Assembly (NCBI GenBank): GCA_004563715.1
Contig: SIRX01000157.1
Span: 1-34,798, forward strand
From: Actinomycetota bacterium
Lineage (GTDB): Bacteria; Actinomycetota; Rubrobacteria; Rubrobacterales; Rubrobacteraceae
DNA: 34,798 nucleotides
Direction: 5' to 3'
Below the pieces are notes generated by a model. The model had not been told where the DNA came from. It saw only the letters and a list, made by a program, of their open reading frames with translations, and searched no databases. Position numbers and translations under genes: made by a program. Of this stretch, positions 1 through 7,337 are shown piece by piece (positions within the stretch are counted from its first letter, which is position 1; each line of letters starts with the position of its first letter).

Positions 1-176
1 AAGACCAAACTGAAACATTTTCCTAATAAATTTAAATAATCATCTTTTTTCTTCAAGATCTCTGGGGGGATGGATAGGGTACGGTCCGCTCCAGCGAAAA
101 TTTCAACAGCGGCAGACGGTAGAATGTAGTAACCCTTTGGCATAAGGCTGCGACGCGAAGGACATGGGGGCACGCT
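1..176. other. Non-coding left edge with an AT-rich first 60 bases
   Basis: I see no gene in this stretch. The first 60 or so bases are strikingly AT-rich (runs of A/T around 18-52) in an otherwise GC-rich window, then the composition becomes normal. A TAGAAT hexamer at 120-125 could be a -10 element for the downstream reductase, but I found no convincing -35 at the right spacing. The AT-rich part could be the tail of an upstream regulatory region or terminator. Confidence 0.4.
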
Positions 177-1202
177 ATGAAGTATCGGAAACTTGGCAAG
201 ACGGATATTCAGGTCTCGGAGGTCGGTTTCGGGGTGTGGACGGTTTCCACGGGCTGGTGGGGCGAGGTGGACGAGCGGCGGTCGGTCGAGCTTCTGAGAA
301 AAGCTTTCGAGAAAGGCATCAACTACTTCGACACGGCCGACACCTACGGCGCGGGGCTGGGAGAGACCCTGCTGGCCGACGCCTTTGGAGACAGGCGGGA
401 CGAGGTGGTGATCTCGACGAAGATCGGCTACGACTTCTACAATAACACCGAGCGTCGCGGGCAGCAGGAGCGCCCCCAGAACTGGTCCGAGGACTTTATC
501 CGCTTCGCCCTGGAGCAGAGTCTGAAGCGTCTGGACACAGACTACGTAGACTTCCTCATGCTCCACAACACCAAGATGGACGCCATCGAGGACGACCGGC
601 TCTTCGAGGTCCTGGACGAGTTCAAAAAGGAGGGCAAGGTGCGCGCCGGCGGAGTCGCCCTCGGCCCGGCCATCGGCTGGCAGGAGGAAGGCCAGAGGGC
701 AATGCGCGAGCGGAACGTGGACGGCCTGCAGATGATCTACAACGCCCTCGAACAGGATCCGGGGCGCGACCTCATCGCGTCCGCCCGCGAGACGGACACG
801 AGCCTCTTCGTGCGGGTCCCCCACTCCTCCGGGATGCTCGAAGGCCACTACGACGAGAACACCACGTTCGCCAAGAACGACCACCGGCGCCACCGGCCGC
901 GGGCCTGGCTCCTGGAGGGCGTAAAGAAGGTCGAGAAGCTCTCCTTCCTCACAGAGAGCGGGGAGCGCACGCTCGGCCAGGCAGCCCTCAAGTTCTGCCT
1001 CGCTACGCCCGAGATCTCCTCGACCCTGCCCAACATCTACGATGAGGCGCAACTGGAAGAGTTCGCCGCCGCACCCGACACCCCGGACCTCACCGACGAA
1101 GAGTTCGCCCGCATAAACGAGCTCTACGACACCAACTTCGGCCTCGAAGGTGAGCCCGCCATCGGGGGCCGGGCGCGCCTCAAGACCTCGGCGAGGGGGT
1201 AG
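177..1202 (+). CDS. Aldo/keto reductase
   Basis: A 341-residue NAD(P)H-dependent oxidoreductase of the aldo/keto reductase superfamily (TIM barrel), expected to reduce aldehydes or ketones in the cytosol. The N-terminus has the usual MKYRKLGKTD..VSEVGFG pattern. The catalytic tetrad is visible as Asp52, Tyr57 (FDTADTYG), Lys82 (STKIG) and His130 (DFLMLHN). The length is normal. An ATG in the other frame at 164 gives only a shadow. The next gene, hemQ, starts 2 nt after the stop, so the two are almost certainly co-transcribed, but the physiological substrate cannot be told from sequence. Confidence 0.9.
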   Translation: MKYRKLGKTDIQVSEVGFGVWTVSTGWWGEVDERRSVELLRKAFEKGINYFDTADTYGAGLGETLLADAFGDRRDEVVISTKIGYDFYNNTERRGQQERPQNWSEDFIRFALEQSLKRLDTDYVDFLMLHNTKMDAIEDDRLFEVLDEFKKEGKVRAGGVALGPAIGWQEEGQRAMRERNVDGLQMIYNALEQDPGRDLIASARETDTSLFVRVPHSSGMLEGHYDENTTFAKNDHRRHRPRAWLLEGVKKVEKLSFLTESGERTLGQAALKFCLATPEISSTLPNIYDEAQLEEFAAAPDTPDLTDEEFARINELYDTNFGLEGEPAIGGRARLKTSARG

Positions 1203-1204
1203 TC

Positions 1205-1927
1205 ATGACGGAGACCAGGGTAGAGCAACAGGCCGCAACCGAGCAGCAACTACCGGCCCAGTACATAAACTACCTCTTCTTCAAGCTCGACCCGGCCTGG
1301 CGCCAGCTCCCCGACGAGGAGCGCGAGCGGGGCAAGGGCGAGTTTCTGGCGGCGGCCGAGGAGCACTCGGCGGAGATGCTGCTCCGCTCCTTCTCGCTCA
1401 TGGGCCTGCGGGCCGACGCGGACTTCATGCTGTGGCGCATCGGCTACGACCTCGACGCCTTCGAGGCCATGACGGCGGCCCTCATGAAAAGCGGCCTGGG
1501 CAAGTACCTCACGGTCGCTTACTCCTACTTCGGCCTCGCCCGGCGTTCGATCTACGTCGGAGAGCACACCCCGGGCTTCGAGAACCGGCGTTACATAGTC
1601 CCCGGTGAGGGTGAGTACGCCTTCGTCTATCCGTTCGTCAAGACCCGCGAGTGGTACCGGCTCCCCCTCAAAGAGCGCCAGCGGATGATGAACGAACACA
1701 TGGAGATCGGGCGCAAGCACTACCCGGTAAAGAACAACACCGCCTACTGCTTCGGCATCGACGACTACGAGTTCATCCTCTCCTTCGAGGCCGAGTCACC
1801 CGAGAAGTTCCAGGACCTGATGATGGAGCTGCGCGAGAGCGAGGCCAGCGGTTACACCGAGCTCGATACCCCCATCTTTACCTGCCGCCGCCGCCAGCTA
1901 CCGGAAATTCTGAAAACTTTAGGATAA
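1205..1927 (+). CDS. hemQ: Coproheme decarboxylase HemQ (chlorite dismutase family)
   Basis: A 240-residue member of the chlorite dismutase-like family. HemQ/ChdC oxidatively decarboxylates two propionates of coproheme III to give heme b, the last step of the coproporphyrin-dependent heme pathway of monoderm bacteria. The C-terminal half carries the family pattern. Tyr142 in YPFVKTREWY matches the catalytic tyrosine, and His165 in MNEHMEIGRKH matches the proximal heme ligand of characterised HemQ. It lacks an N-terminal signal, unlike many true chlorite dismutases. It starts 2 nt after the aldo/keto reductase stop. No other heme gene lies in the window. The HemQ rather than chlorite dismutase assignment rests on the actinobacterial context and motif pattern. 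Confidence 0.85.
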   Translation: MTETRVEQQAATEQQLPAQYINYLFFKLDPAWRQLPDEERERGKGEFLAAAEEHSAEMLLRSFSLMGLRADADFMLWRIGYDLDAFEAMTAALMKSGLGKYLTVAYSYFGLARRSIYVGEHTPGFENRRYIVPGEGEYAFVYPFVKTREWYRLPLKERQRMMNEHMEIGRKHYPVKNNTAYCFGIDDYEFILSFEAESPEKFQDLMMELRESEASGYTELDTPIFTCRRRQLPEILKTLG

Positions 1928-1990
1928 TTAACCCTCTCACCGTAGCGGCCGATTCTTGGCCTCGGGTACAATACGGCCACGCACCGACCG

Positions 1991-2024
1991 TAGCCGGAGG
2001 GCCAAACTTTTAGCCCTCCGGCTA
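1991..2024 (+). terminator. Hairpin after hemQ
   Basis: A perfect 12-bp inverted repeat (TAGCCGGAGGGC at 1991-2002, its complement at 2013-2024) with a 10-nt loop lies 63 nt after the hemQ stop. It is followed by a weakly T-rich stretch rather than a clean U-tract. It separates the AKR-hemQ transcript from the cysteine operon, so a factor-assisted or weak intrinsic terminator is the simplest reading. Confidence 0.65.
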
Positions 2025-2070
2025 TAACGTTTGTTAAAGACGCCTCCTGCCGGGGTCATCCGCGCGCTTC

Positions 2071-2098
2071 TGGACGCGCGCCGCCGAGGCTGTATAAT
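2071..2098 (+). promoter_or_regulatory. Promoter of the cysteine operon, probably leaderless
   Basis: TGGACG (2071-2076), a 16-nt spacer and a perfect TATAAT (2093-2098). A transcription start 6-8 nt after the -10 box would fall at about 2105-2109, essentially on the ATG at 2109. No Shine-Dalgarno sequence lies between the -10 box and the ATG. Confidence 0.65.
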
Positions 2099-2108
2099 CA
2101 ATCCCGAC

Positions 2109-3035
2109 ATGATTACTCGGATTAAACGCGGGCTGGGGGTACGGGTCACGGAGATGGTGGGCAACACCCCGCTCCTAGAGTTGCCGGCCATCGGCCGTGA
2201 GGTTCCTGGAGTAAGCATTTACGGCAAGGCCGAGTGGTACAACCCCGGGGGTTCGGTCAAGGACCGGCCGGCGATGTGGATGATCCGGGACGGCGAAAAG
2301 AGCGGGGAGTTGACGCCCGCGAAGACCATCCTGGACGCCACGAGCGGCAACACGGGGATCGCCTACGCCTGGATCGGAGCGGCCCTGGGCTACAAGATCA
2401 AGCTGTGCATGCCCAAGAACGCCAGCGAGGAGCGGAAAAAGATACTGCGGGCCTACGGCGTGGAGTTCGTGCTGACCGACCCCGGTGAGGGCTCGGACGG
2501 CGCGATCCGGGAGGCGCGCAGGCTCTACGCCGAGGACCCGGAGCGGTACTTCTACCCCGACCAGTACTCCAACCCGGCCAACCCGCGGGCCCACTACGAG
2601 GGCACGGCGAACGAGATCTGGGATCAGACGGGGGGCGAAGTGACACACTTCGTCGCGGGCCTGGGCACCAGCGGCACGTTCGTCGGCACGGCGACGCGCC
2701 TCAAGGAGTTGAACCCGGAGATAAGGGCCGTCTCCTTCGAGCCGGACTCGCCGTTCCACGGGCTGGAGGGCATGAAGCACATGGAGAGCGCCATCGTGCC
2801 CGCCATCTACGACCCCACCATCGCCGACGAGAACCGCCGCACCCCGACCGAGGACGCCTACGACATGGTCAAACGCGTGGCCCGCGAGGAGGGCATCCTC
2901 ATCGGCATCTCCGCCGGGGCCGCGGTGGCGACTGCCTTGCAGGTCGCCCGCGAGGTCGAGTACGGCACGGTGGTCACCATCCTGTGCGACGGGGCGGACA
3001 AGTACCTCTCCGAGAGCTTCTGGGAGGAAGACTAG
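2109..3035 (+). CDS. cysM: PLP-dependent cysteine synthase, CysM type
   Basis: A 308-residue beta-family PLP enzyme that makes the carbon-sulfur bond of cysteine from an activated serine. The PLP lysine is Lys51 (GGSVKDRP). The substrate loop is SGNTG (79-83) and the phosphate-binding loop is GLGTSGT (184-190). The region VPAIYDPTI (about 230-238) resembles mycobacterial CysM, which uses O-phosphoserine and thiocarboxylated CysO instead of free sulfide. The mec and cysO genes follow directly, supporting that role over a sulfide-using CysK. An in-frame TTG at 2031 would add 26 residues, but the TATAAT at 2093-2098 and the family N-terminus favour ATG 2109. A Lys (223) appears where mycobacterial CysM, by my alignment, has an Arg thought to select phosphoserine. 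Confidence 0.85.
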   Translation: MITRIKRGLGVRVTEMVGNTPLLELPAIGREVPGVSIYGKAEWYNPGGSVKDRPAMWMIRDGEKSGELTPAKTILDATSGNTGIAYAWIGAALGYKIKLCMPKNASEERKKILRAYGVEFVLTDPGEGSDGAIREARRLYAEDPERYFYPDQYSNPANPRAHYEGTANEIWDQTGGEVTHFVAGLGTSGTFVGTATRLKELNPEIRAVSFEPDSPFHGLEGMKHMESAIVPAIYDPTIADENRRTPTEDAYDMVKRVAREEGILIGISAGAAVATALQVAREVEYGTVVTILCDGADKYLSESFWEED

Positions 3036-3037
3036 CT

Positions 3038-3457
3038 TTGCCGCTCAAGATCGGCCGGGGGGACATAGAAAACATCCACCGCCACGCGCGGGAGACCTAC
3101 CCCGAGGAGTGCGCCGGGGCCATCGTTGGCCTGGACACCGGCGGTATGAAGGTCGTGGTGGACGTGTGGCCCGCGGAGAACACCCACGAGGACGAGCGCT
3201 CACGGCGCTTCCTCATAGAACCCTTGCAGATAAAGAAGTTCGAGGAGGACGCCGCCGGGCGGGACATGGACCTGCTCGGCTTCTACCACTCCCACCCGGA
3301 CCACCCGGCGGAGCCGTCGGAGTACGACCGGGAGCACGCCTGGCCCTACTACTCCTACGTCATCACGTCGGTGAGCGGAGACAGCGTGCGGGACACCCGC
3401 TCGTGGGTCCTCAAGGACGACCGCTCCGGCTACGACGAAGAAGAGATATTAAGTTAA
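3038..3457 (+). CDS. mec: JAMM/MPN metallopeptidase, Mec-like
   Basis: A 139-residue zinc peptidase of the JAMM (Mov34/MPN/PAD1) family. The metal site is complete: Glu24 (PEECAG) and H84-S-H86 with Ser94 and Asp97 in the H-x-H-x(7)-S-x2-D motif. In Mycobacterium tuberculosis, Mec cuts cysteine from the CysO C-terminus after CysM has attached it. Here the gene lies between cysM and cysO, so the same role is inferred. The TTG start at 3038 is chosen because GGGAGGA (3022-3028) sits 9 nt upstream; the longer reading frame upstream overlaps cysM. The neighbouring CysO has residues after its Gly-Gly, so this enzyme may also mature the carrier. Confidence 0.85.
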   Translation: MPLKIGRGDIENIHRHARETYPEECAGAIVGLDTGGMKVVVDVWPAENTHEDERSRRFLIEPLQIKKFEEDAAGRDMDLLGFYHSHPDHPAEPSEYDREHAWPYYSYVITSVSGDSVRDTRSWVLKDDRSGYDEEEILS

Positions 3458-3475
3458 CAGAGAGAAGGAGCTGAC

Positions 3476-3769
3476 ATGCCGAAAGTGAAGATCCCCACCC
3501 CCCTGCGCCAGTACGCCTCGGGCAACGCCGAGGTCGAGGTCGGCGGCGACACCGCCGGGGAGACGCTCGGAAACCTGACCGAGGAGTACCCCGAACTCAA
3601 GCAGCACCTGTACACCGGCGACGGCAAGCTCCGCTCGTTCGTCAACGTGTACAAGGGTGACGAGGACATCCGCTACCTCGACGGCCCGGACACCGAGGTC
3701 TCCGCCGACGACGAGCTCTCCATCATCCCCTCCATAGCCGGCGGCTCCGCCGAAGCCCGATGTAGGTAA
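3476..3769 (+). CDS. cysO: Ubiquitin-fold sulfur carrier, CysO/MoaD/ThiS family, with C-terminal extension
   Basis: A 97-residue beta-grasp sulfur carrier. Such proteins are adenylated at a C-terminal Gly-Gly by an E1-like enzyme, converted to a thiocarboxylate and used as sulfur donor. The pattern IPTPLR at the start, FVNVYKGDEDIRYLDG in the middle and SIIPSIAGG near the end closely resembles mycobacterial CysO. The odd point is that the reading frame continues past Gly89-Gly90 with SAEARCR before the TAA. Carriers are normally active only with a free GG end, so the tail would have to be removed, plausibly by the JAMM peptidase encoded just upstream. GAGAAGGAG before the ATG is a good ribosome-binding site. 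Confidence 0.85.
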   Translation: MPKVKIPTPLRQYASGNAEVEVGGDTAGETLGNLTEEYPELKQHLYTGDGKLRSFVNVYKGDEDIRYLDGPDTEVSADDELSIIPSIAGGSAEARCR

Positions 3770-3823
3770 TTTTTCAACCCTGGAAGTCAGTACCACCGTT
3801 TTTCACACGAGAGGTTTCACGAC

Positions 3824-5005
3824 ATGCAGACACGCCAGCCACTGGTAGATTCGCCCAACGGCGCGGTAGAGCTCTCCAACGAGGAGATAGCCCGCTACAG
3901 CCGGCACCTGATCATGCCCGAGGTCGCCCTCGAAGGGCAGAAGAAGCTTAAGCAGGCCCGGGTGCTGACCATCGGGGCCGGGGGCCTTGGTAGCCCGCTC
4001 TCCCTGTACCTCGCGGCGGCGGGGGTCGGGACCATCGGCATCGTGGACTTCGACGTGGTGGACGAGTCCAACCTGCAACGCCAGATCATCCACGGCACCT
4101 CCGACGTCGGGCGGCCCAAGATGGAGAGCGCCCGCGACCGCCTGAATGACATAAACCCCAACGTAAACGTCGTGGCCTACGAGGAAGCCCTTTCGAGCGA
4201 GAACGCGCTGGACATCTTCGCGGACTTCGACGTCATCGTGGACGGCACGGACAACTTCCCTACCCGCTACCTGGTGAACGACGCCTGCGTCCTGCTGGGC
4301 AAACCGAACGTGTACGGCTCCATCTTCCGCTTCGAGGGCCAGGCGAGCGTGTTCTACGCCGAGGAAGGCCCGTGCTATCGTTGCCTCTACCCCGAGCCGC
4401 CGCCGCCGGGCCTCGTCCCGAGTTGCGCCGAGGGCGGGGTGCTCGGCATCCTGCCGGGCGCCATCGGCACCATCCAGGCCACCGAGACCGTCAAGCTCAT
4501 CCTCGGCATCGGGGAGCCGCTCATCGGCCGCCTGCTGCTCTACGACGCGCTAGGTATGCGCTTCCGCGAGATGAAGCTCCGCAAGGACCCCAACTGCCCG
4601 GTCTGCGGCGAGAACCCAACCGTCACGGAACTTATCGACTACCAGGAGTTCTGCGGCATTCCGCAGGCGGCCGCCGCCGAGCAGGAGAACCGGGTGCCAG
4701 AGATCTCCGTCCAGGAGCTCAAGGCGCAGATGGAGAGCGGTGACATCCAAGTCCTCGACGTGCGCGAGCCCTACGAGTACGAGATCGGCAACCTCGGCGT
4801 TCCGCTCATCCCCCTGAACGAGCTGCCCGAGCGTTACGAGGAGTTGGACAAAGATAAGCCCCTCGCCATCCACTGCCGCAGCGGCGCCCGCAGCGCCAAC
4901 GCCGTCAAGCTCCTGAAGGAGCGCGGCTTCGAGAACGTCTACAACGTGTCAGGCGGCATCCTGGCCTGGAGCGAGGAGATAGACCCGAGCATCCCGCAGT
5001 ACTAG
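3824..5005 (+). CDS. moeZ: E1-like adenylyltransferase/rhodanese fusion, MoeZ
   Basis: A 393-residue two-domain cytosolic enzyme. Residues 20-280 form the ThiF/MoeB/E1 domain: nucleotide loop GAGGLGS (51-57), Arg/Asp-rich activation segment, and zinc ligands C184-xx-C187 and C258-xx-C261, with Cys201 in the PSCAEGG segment. Residues 290-393 form a rhodanese domain with active-site Cys351 (HCRSGARS). The enzyme adenylates the Gly-Gly end of a sulfur carrier and transfers sulfur from the rhodanese persulfide to form the thiocarboxylate. In M. tuberculosis MoeZ serves CysO but is encoded away from cysO. Here it closes the operon, which points to CysO as the main client; MoaD or ThiS partners elsewhere are not excluded. 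GAGAGG before the ATG supports the start. Confidence 0.9.
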   Translation: MQTRQPLVDSPNGAVELSNEEIARYSRHLIMPEVALEGQKKLKQARVLTIGAGGLGSPLSLYLAAAGVGTIGIVDFDVVDESNLQRQIIHGTSDVGRPKMESARDRLNDINPNVNVVAYEEALSSENALDIFADFDVIVDGTDNFPTRYLVNDACVLLGKPNVYGSIFRFEGQASVFYAEEGPCYRCLYPEPPPPGLVPSCAEGGVLGILPGAIGTIQATETVKLILGIGEPLIGRLLLYDALGMRFREMKLRKDPNCPVCGENPTVTELIDYQEFCGIPQAAAAEQENRVPEISVQELKAQMESGDIQVLDVREPYEYEIGNLGVPLIPLNELPERYEELDKDKPLAIHCRSGARSANAVKLLKERGFENVYNVSGGILAWSEEIDPSIPQY

Positions 5006-5027
5006 AGAGCAGCAGTAATACACCAGG

Positions 5028-5054
5028 GGCGGCGGGGGTCTTGCTCCCGCCGCC
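5028..5054 (+). terminator. Terminator of the cysteine operon
   Basis: GGCGGCGGG at 5028-5036 pairs perfectly with CCCGCCGCC at 5046-5054 around a 9-nt loop, 22 nt after the moeZ stop, followed by TTCTGCGTTCTG. A strong GC stem with a moderately T-rich tail is a typical intrinsic terminator for a GC-rich genome. Confidence 0.75.
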
Positions 5055-5114
5055 TTCTGCGTTCTGTGTAGCTTTCACGTTCCAGGAACCCTGCGGGCAG
5101 TAGACTCGGTAGCC

Positions 5115-5780
5115 ATGAGCACCCATACCCCACCAGCGCCGGCGAATACCGAACAACCTTCCCGCAACCGCTCCGGAGGCGGACTTGCGGGCTTGCTCTT
5201 GCTCTCCGCGCTGCTCGTGGTCGGGGGATTCTGGATGTGGGACTCTTTTACCTACGACGGTCCGCGGGAGGCGGTGTTTCCGCTGCCTCAGACGTTCGCG
5301 AATAATTACGAGAACGATTGGGGCGCGCCCCGGCCGCAGGGACCGCACGAGGGCACGGACATCTACGCCCCGGAGGGCGCCCCGATCTACGCCGTTACCG
5401 GCGGCACGGTTACCACCGCCCGCGGCTCCTCGGAGACCGGCTGGAACACCCTGGGCGGGTACACGGTCATGATCCGGGCCGCCTACGACGCCGGCCCCGT
5501 CGAGCGCGGCGACCTGCTCTACTACGCACACCTCAGAGAGCCCTCGCCGCTGCAACCGGGAGATGAGGTAGAGGCCGGAGACGAGATCGGCGAGGTCGGC
5601 CGCACCGCCGGGCAAGAGGAGGGGACCGTGCAGGACTTCCCGCCGCACCTGCACCTCGGCTGGTATGAGGGTTTCGGTCTTCCCGGCGACAGCCGGTCAC
5701 AGGCGCAGAGCGGCGCGATAAACCCCTACCCGCTGCTGCGCTGGGTCGAGGGAAACGGCGGGCGCGTGGTGTTAGAGTAG
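5115..5780 (+). CDS. Membrane-anchored M23 (LytM-type) metallopeptidase
   Basis: A 221-residue predicted cell-wall peptidase or LytM-fold protein. Residues 1-20 are Pro/Ser-rich and cytoplasmic, 22-42 form one membrane segment, and the rest would face outside. The zinc site is intact: His78 and Asp82 (HEGTD), and H178-L-H180. The family cleaves peptide crossbridges of peptidoglycan or activates amidases. The surrounding GTVT..G and DLLYYAHL pattern is typical of the fold. No Shine-Dalgarno precedes the ATG; a TAGACT hexamer (5101-5106) lies 8 nt upstream, suggesting a leaderless start. It is monocistronic and faces hinT tail to tail. Confidence 0.85.
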   Translation: MSTHTPPAPANTEQPSRNRSGGGLAGLLLLSALLVVGGFWMWDSFTYDGPREAVFPLPQTFANNYENDWGAPRPQGPHEGTDIYAPEGAPIYAVTGGTVTTARGSSETGWNTLGGYTVMIRAAYDAGPVERGDLLYYAHLREPSPLQPGDEVEAGDEIGEVGRTAGQEEGTVQDFPPHLHLGWYEGFGLPGDSRSQAQSGAINPYPLLRWVEGNGGRVVLE

Positions 5781-5817
5781 CCTCTCGTCTCCGGTAAGAA
5801 ACCCGACCGGGGAACCT

Positions 5818-6162
5818 CTAGCCCGGCGGCCAGGACATCCGGCGGCCGCCGAGGACGTGCAGGTGGATGTGGGGCACGGTCTGGTTGGCGTCGGGGCCGC
5901 AGTTGAAGACGGTCCGGTAGCCGCCTTCCAAACCCTCCTCGGACGCGATCTTCGCGGCGACCGTGAAGAGGTGTCCGACCAGGTGTTCGTCCTCGTCGGT
6001 CAGGTGGTCCAGGGAGGGGATGGGTTTGCGCGGTACGACGAGCACGTGGGTGGGGGCCTGCGGGTTTATGTCCCGCAACACGGCGCAGCGGTCGTCTTCG
6101 TAGAGGATGTCGCCCTCTATTTCGCCGTCCAGTATCTTCTGGAAGATTGTCTTCTCGGTCAT
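5818..6162 (-). CDS. hinT: HIT-family nucleotide hydrolase, HinT-like
   Basis: A 114-residue histidine triad protein. The triad H98-x-H100-x-H102 is intact, and the N-terminal TIFQKILDGEI and DINPQAPTHVLVVP segments are typical of HinT. These enzymes hydrolyse purine nucleoside phosphoramidates such as adenylated lysine. The length matches the family. A well-spaced promoter lies immediately upstream. It sits downstream of the M42 peptidase gene on the same strand with a 59-nt gap. Confidence 0.9.
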   Translation of the reverse strand: MTEKTIFQKILDGEIEGDILYEDDRCAVLRDINPQAPTHVLVVPRKPIPSLDHLTDEDEHLVGHLFTVAAKIASEEGLEGGYRTVFNCGPDANQTVPHIHLHVLGGRRMSWPPG

Positions 6163-6170
6163 AGCCTCAT

Positions 6171-6199
6171 AGACTAACGGCTCTGGCCTCTCCGCTCAA
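6171..6199 (-). promoter_or_regulatory. Promoter of hinT
   Basis: Read on the minus strand: TTGAGC (6199-6194), exactly 17 nt, then TAGTCT (6176-6171), with the hinT ATG 8 nt further. The -35 matches consensus at four of six positions. The short distance suggests a leaderless or nearly leaderless transcript. Confidence 0.5.
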
Positions 6200-6221
6200 C
6201 CGCTGCCGCCGGGCGGCTCCC

Positions 6222-7280
6222 CTACCGGACGAAGTCGGTGTCCCGGTCGAGGCCCTTTATGTAGGCGGAGATCAGGCGCGCGCAGTTCTCCAGGTCTGCC
6301 AAGTCTACGACCTCGTTGGGCGAGTGCATGTAGCGGTTGGGGCAGGAGACGACGCCGGTGGCGATGCCGGCCCGCTGGAACTGGATGGCGTCCCCGTCCG
6401 TGCCCGTGGAACGGGAGTCGGCCTCCAGCGTGTAGGCGATGTCCTCCCGCTCGGCGGCCTCGATAAGCCCCTCGGAGACGAGGGGGCTCATGTTGGCGGC
6501 CCGCTTTATAACGGGGCCGCTGCCCAGAGCGTGGTCGCCGTTCTCGTTCTTGGAGACGCCGGGGGTGTCGGTGGCGTGGGTAACGTCCACGGCGATGGCC
6601 GCGTCCGGGTCCAGCGAGAACGCGGAGGCGCGGGCGCCGTAGAGCCCGATCTCCTCCTGCACGCTCGCCACGGCCACGACCTCGGCTTCCAGCTCGTCTT
6701 CCTCAGAGAGCAACCGCAGCGCTTCGAGCACGACGAACGCGCCCATCCGGTTGTCCAGCGAGCGGGAGGCGACGCGCCCGTTGGGCAGCTCCAGCAGGTC
6801 CTGGTCCAGGACGGCCGTATCCCCGACGCGGACCATGCTCTTCGCCTCGTCGCCGTCTCTGGCCCCGATGTCGATCCAGAGGCTCTTTATCTCGGAGGCT
6901 TTCTTGCGCTCGTCGGGCTGTATGAGGTGGATGGCCTTTTTACCGATGACGCCCATCACCTCGCCATCTTTCGTCTGGAGGCGCACCCGCTGGCCGACGA
7001 GCACCTGGGGGTCCCAGCCGCCCACGCCCGTAAAGCGCAGCAGGCCCTGCTCCTCGATGTGGGTGACCATGAGCCCGATCTCGTCTATGTGCCCGCTAAG
7101 CATTACCTTCGGCGAGCCGCCCTCCCCTATCACGGCGAAGGAGTTGCCCATCCGGTCGCCCCAGACGCGGGCAAACTTCTCGGCCCGCTCCCGCCAGACC
7201 TTCGCCGCCGCGTCCTCGCTGCCGCTCGGCCCGGGGGTAGAGAGCAACTCCTTGAGGAAGTCGAAAGATTCGTCTTTCAT
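6222..7280 (-). CDS. M42-family dinuclear metalloaminopeptidase
   Basis: A 352-residue cytosolic aminopeptidase or glucanase-like protein of peptidase family M42, expected to form a self-compartmentalised dodecamer that trims peptides. The two-metal site is complete: His64 and Asp66 (SGHIDEIG), Asp176 (SLDNRMG), catalytic Glu209 and Glu210 (SVQEEIG), Asp232 (VDVTH) and His319 (NRYMHS). A TTG at 7307 is in frame, but ATG 7280 has AAAGGA just upstream and starts where the family does. Substrate preference (aminopeptidase versus deblocking peptidase) cannot be read from sequence. Confidence 0.88.
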   Translation of the reverse strand: MKDESFDFLKELLSTPGPSGSEDAAAKVWRERAEKFARVWGDRMGNSFAVIGEGGSPKVMLSGHIDEIGLMVTHIEEQGLLRFTGVGGWDPQVLVGQRVRLQTKDGEVMGVIGKKAIHLIQPDERKKASEIKSLWIDIGARDGDEAKSMVRVGDTAVLDQDLLELPNGRVASRSLDNRMGAFVVLEALRLLSEEDELEAEVVAVASVQEEIGLYGARASAFSLDPDAAIAVDVTHATDTPGVSKNENGDHALGSGPVIKRAANMSPLVSEGLIEAAEREDIAYTLEADSRSTGTDGDAIQFQRAGIATGVVSCPNRYMHSPNEVVDLADLENCARLISAYIKGLDRDTDFVR

Positions 7281-7337
7281 GGGATCCTTTCTAAACAACT
7301 CTTGCAAATATGTTTGTCGAACGCCTGTAGTATCCGA

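Noticed and set aside
2031-2108. TTG start extending CysM by 26 residues
   Set aside because: The extension is Arg-rich, not part of the family, and would lie upstream of the TATAAT box that drives the gene.
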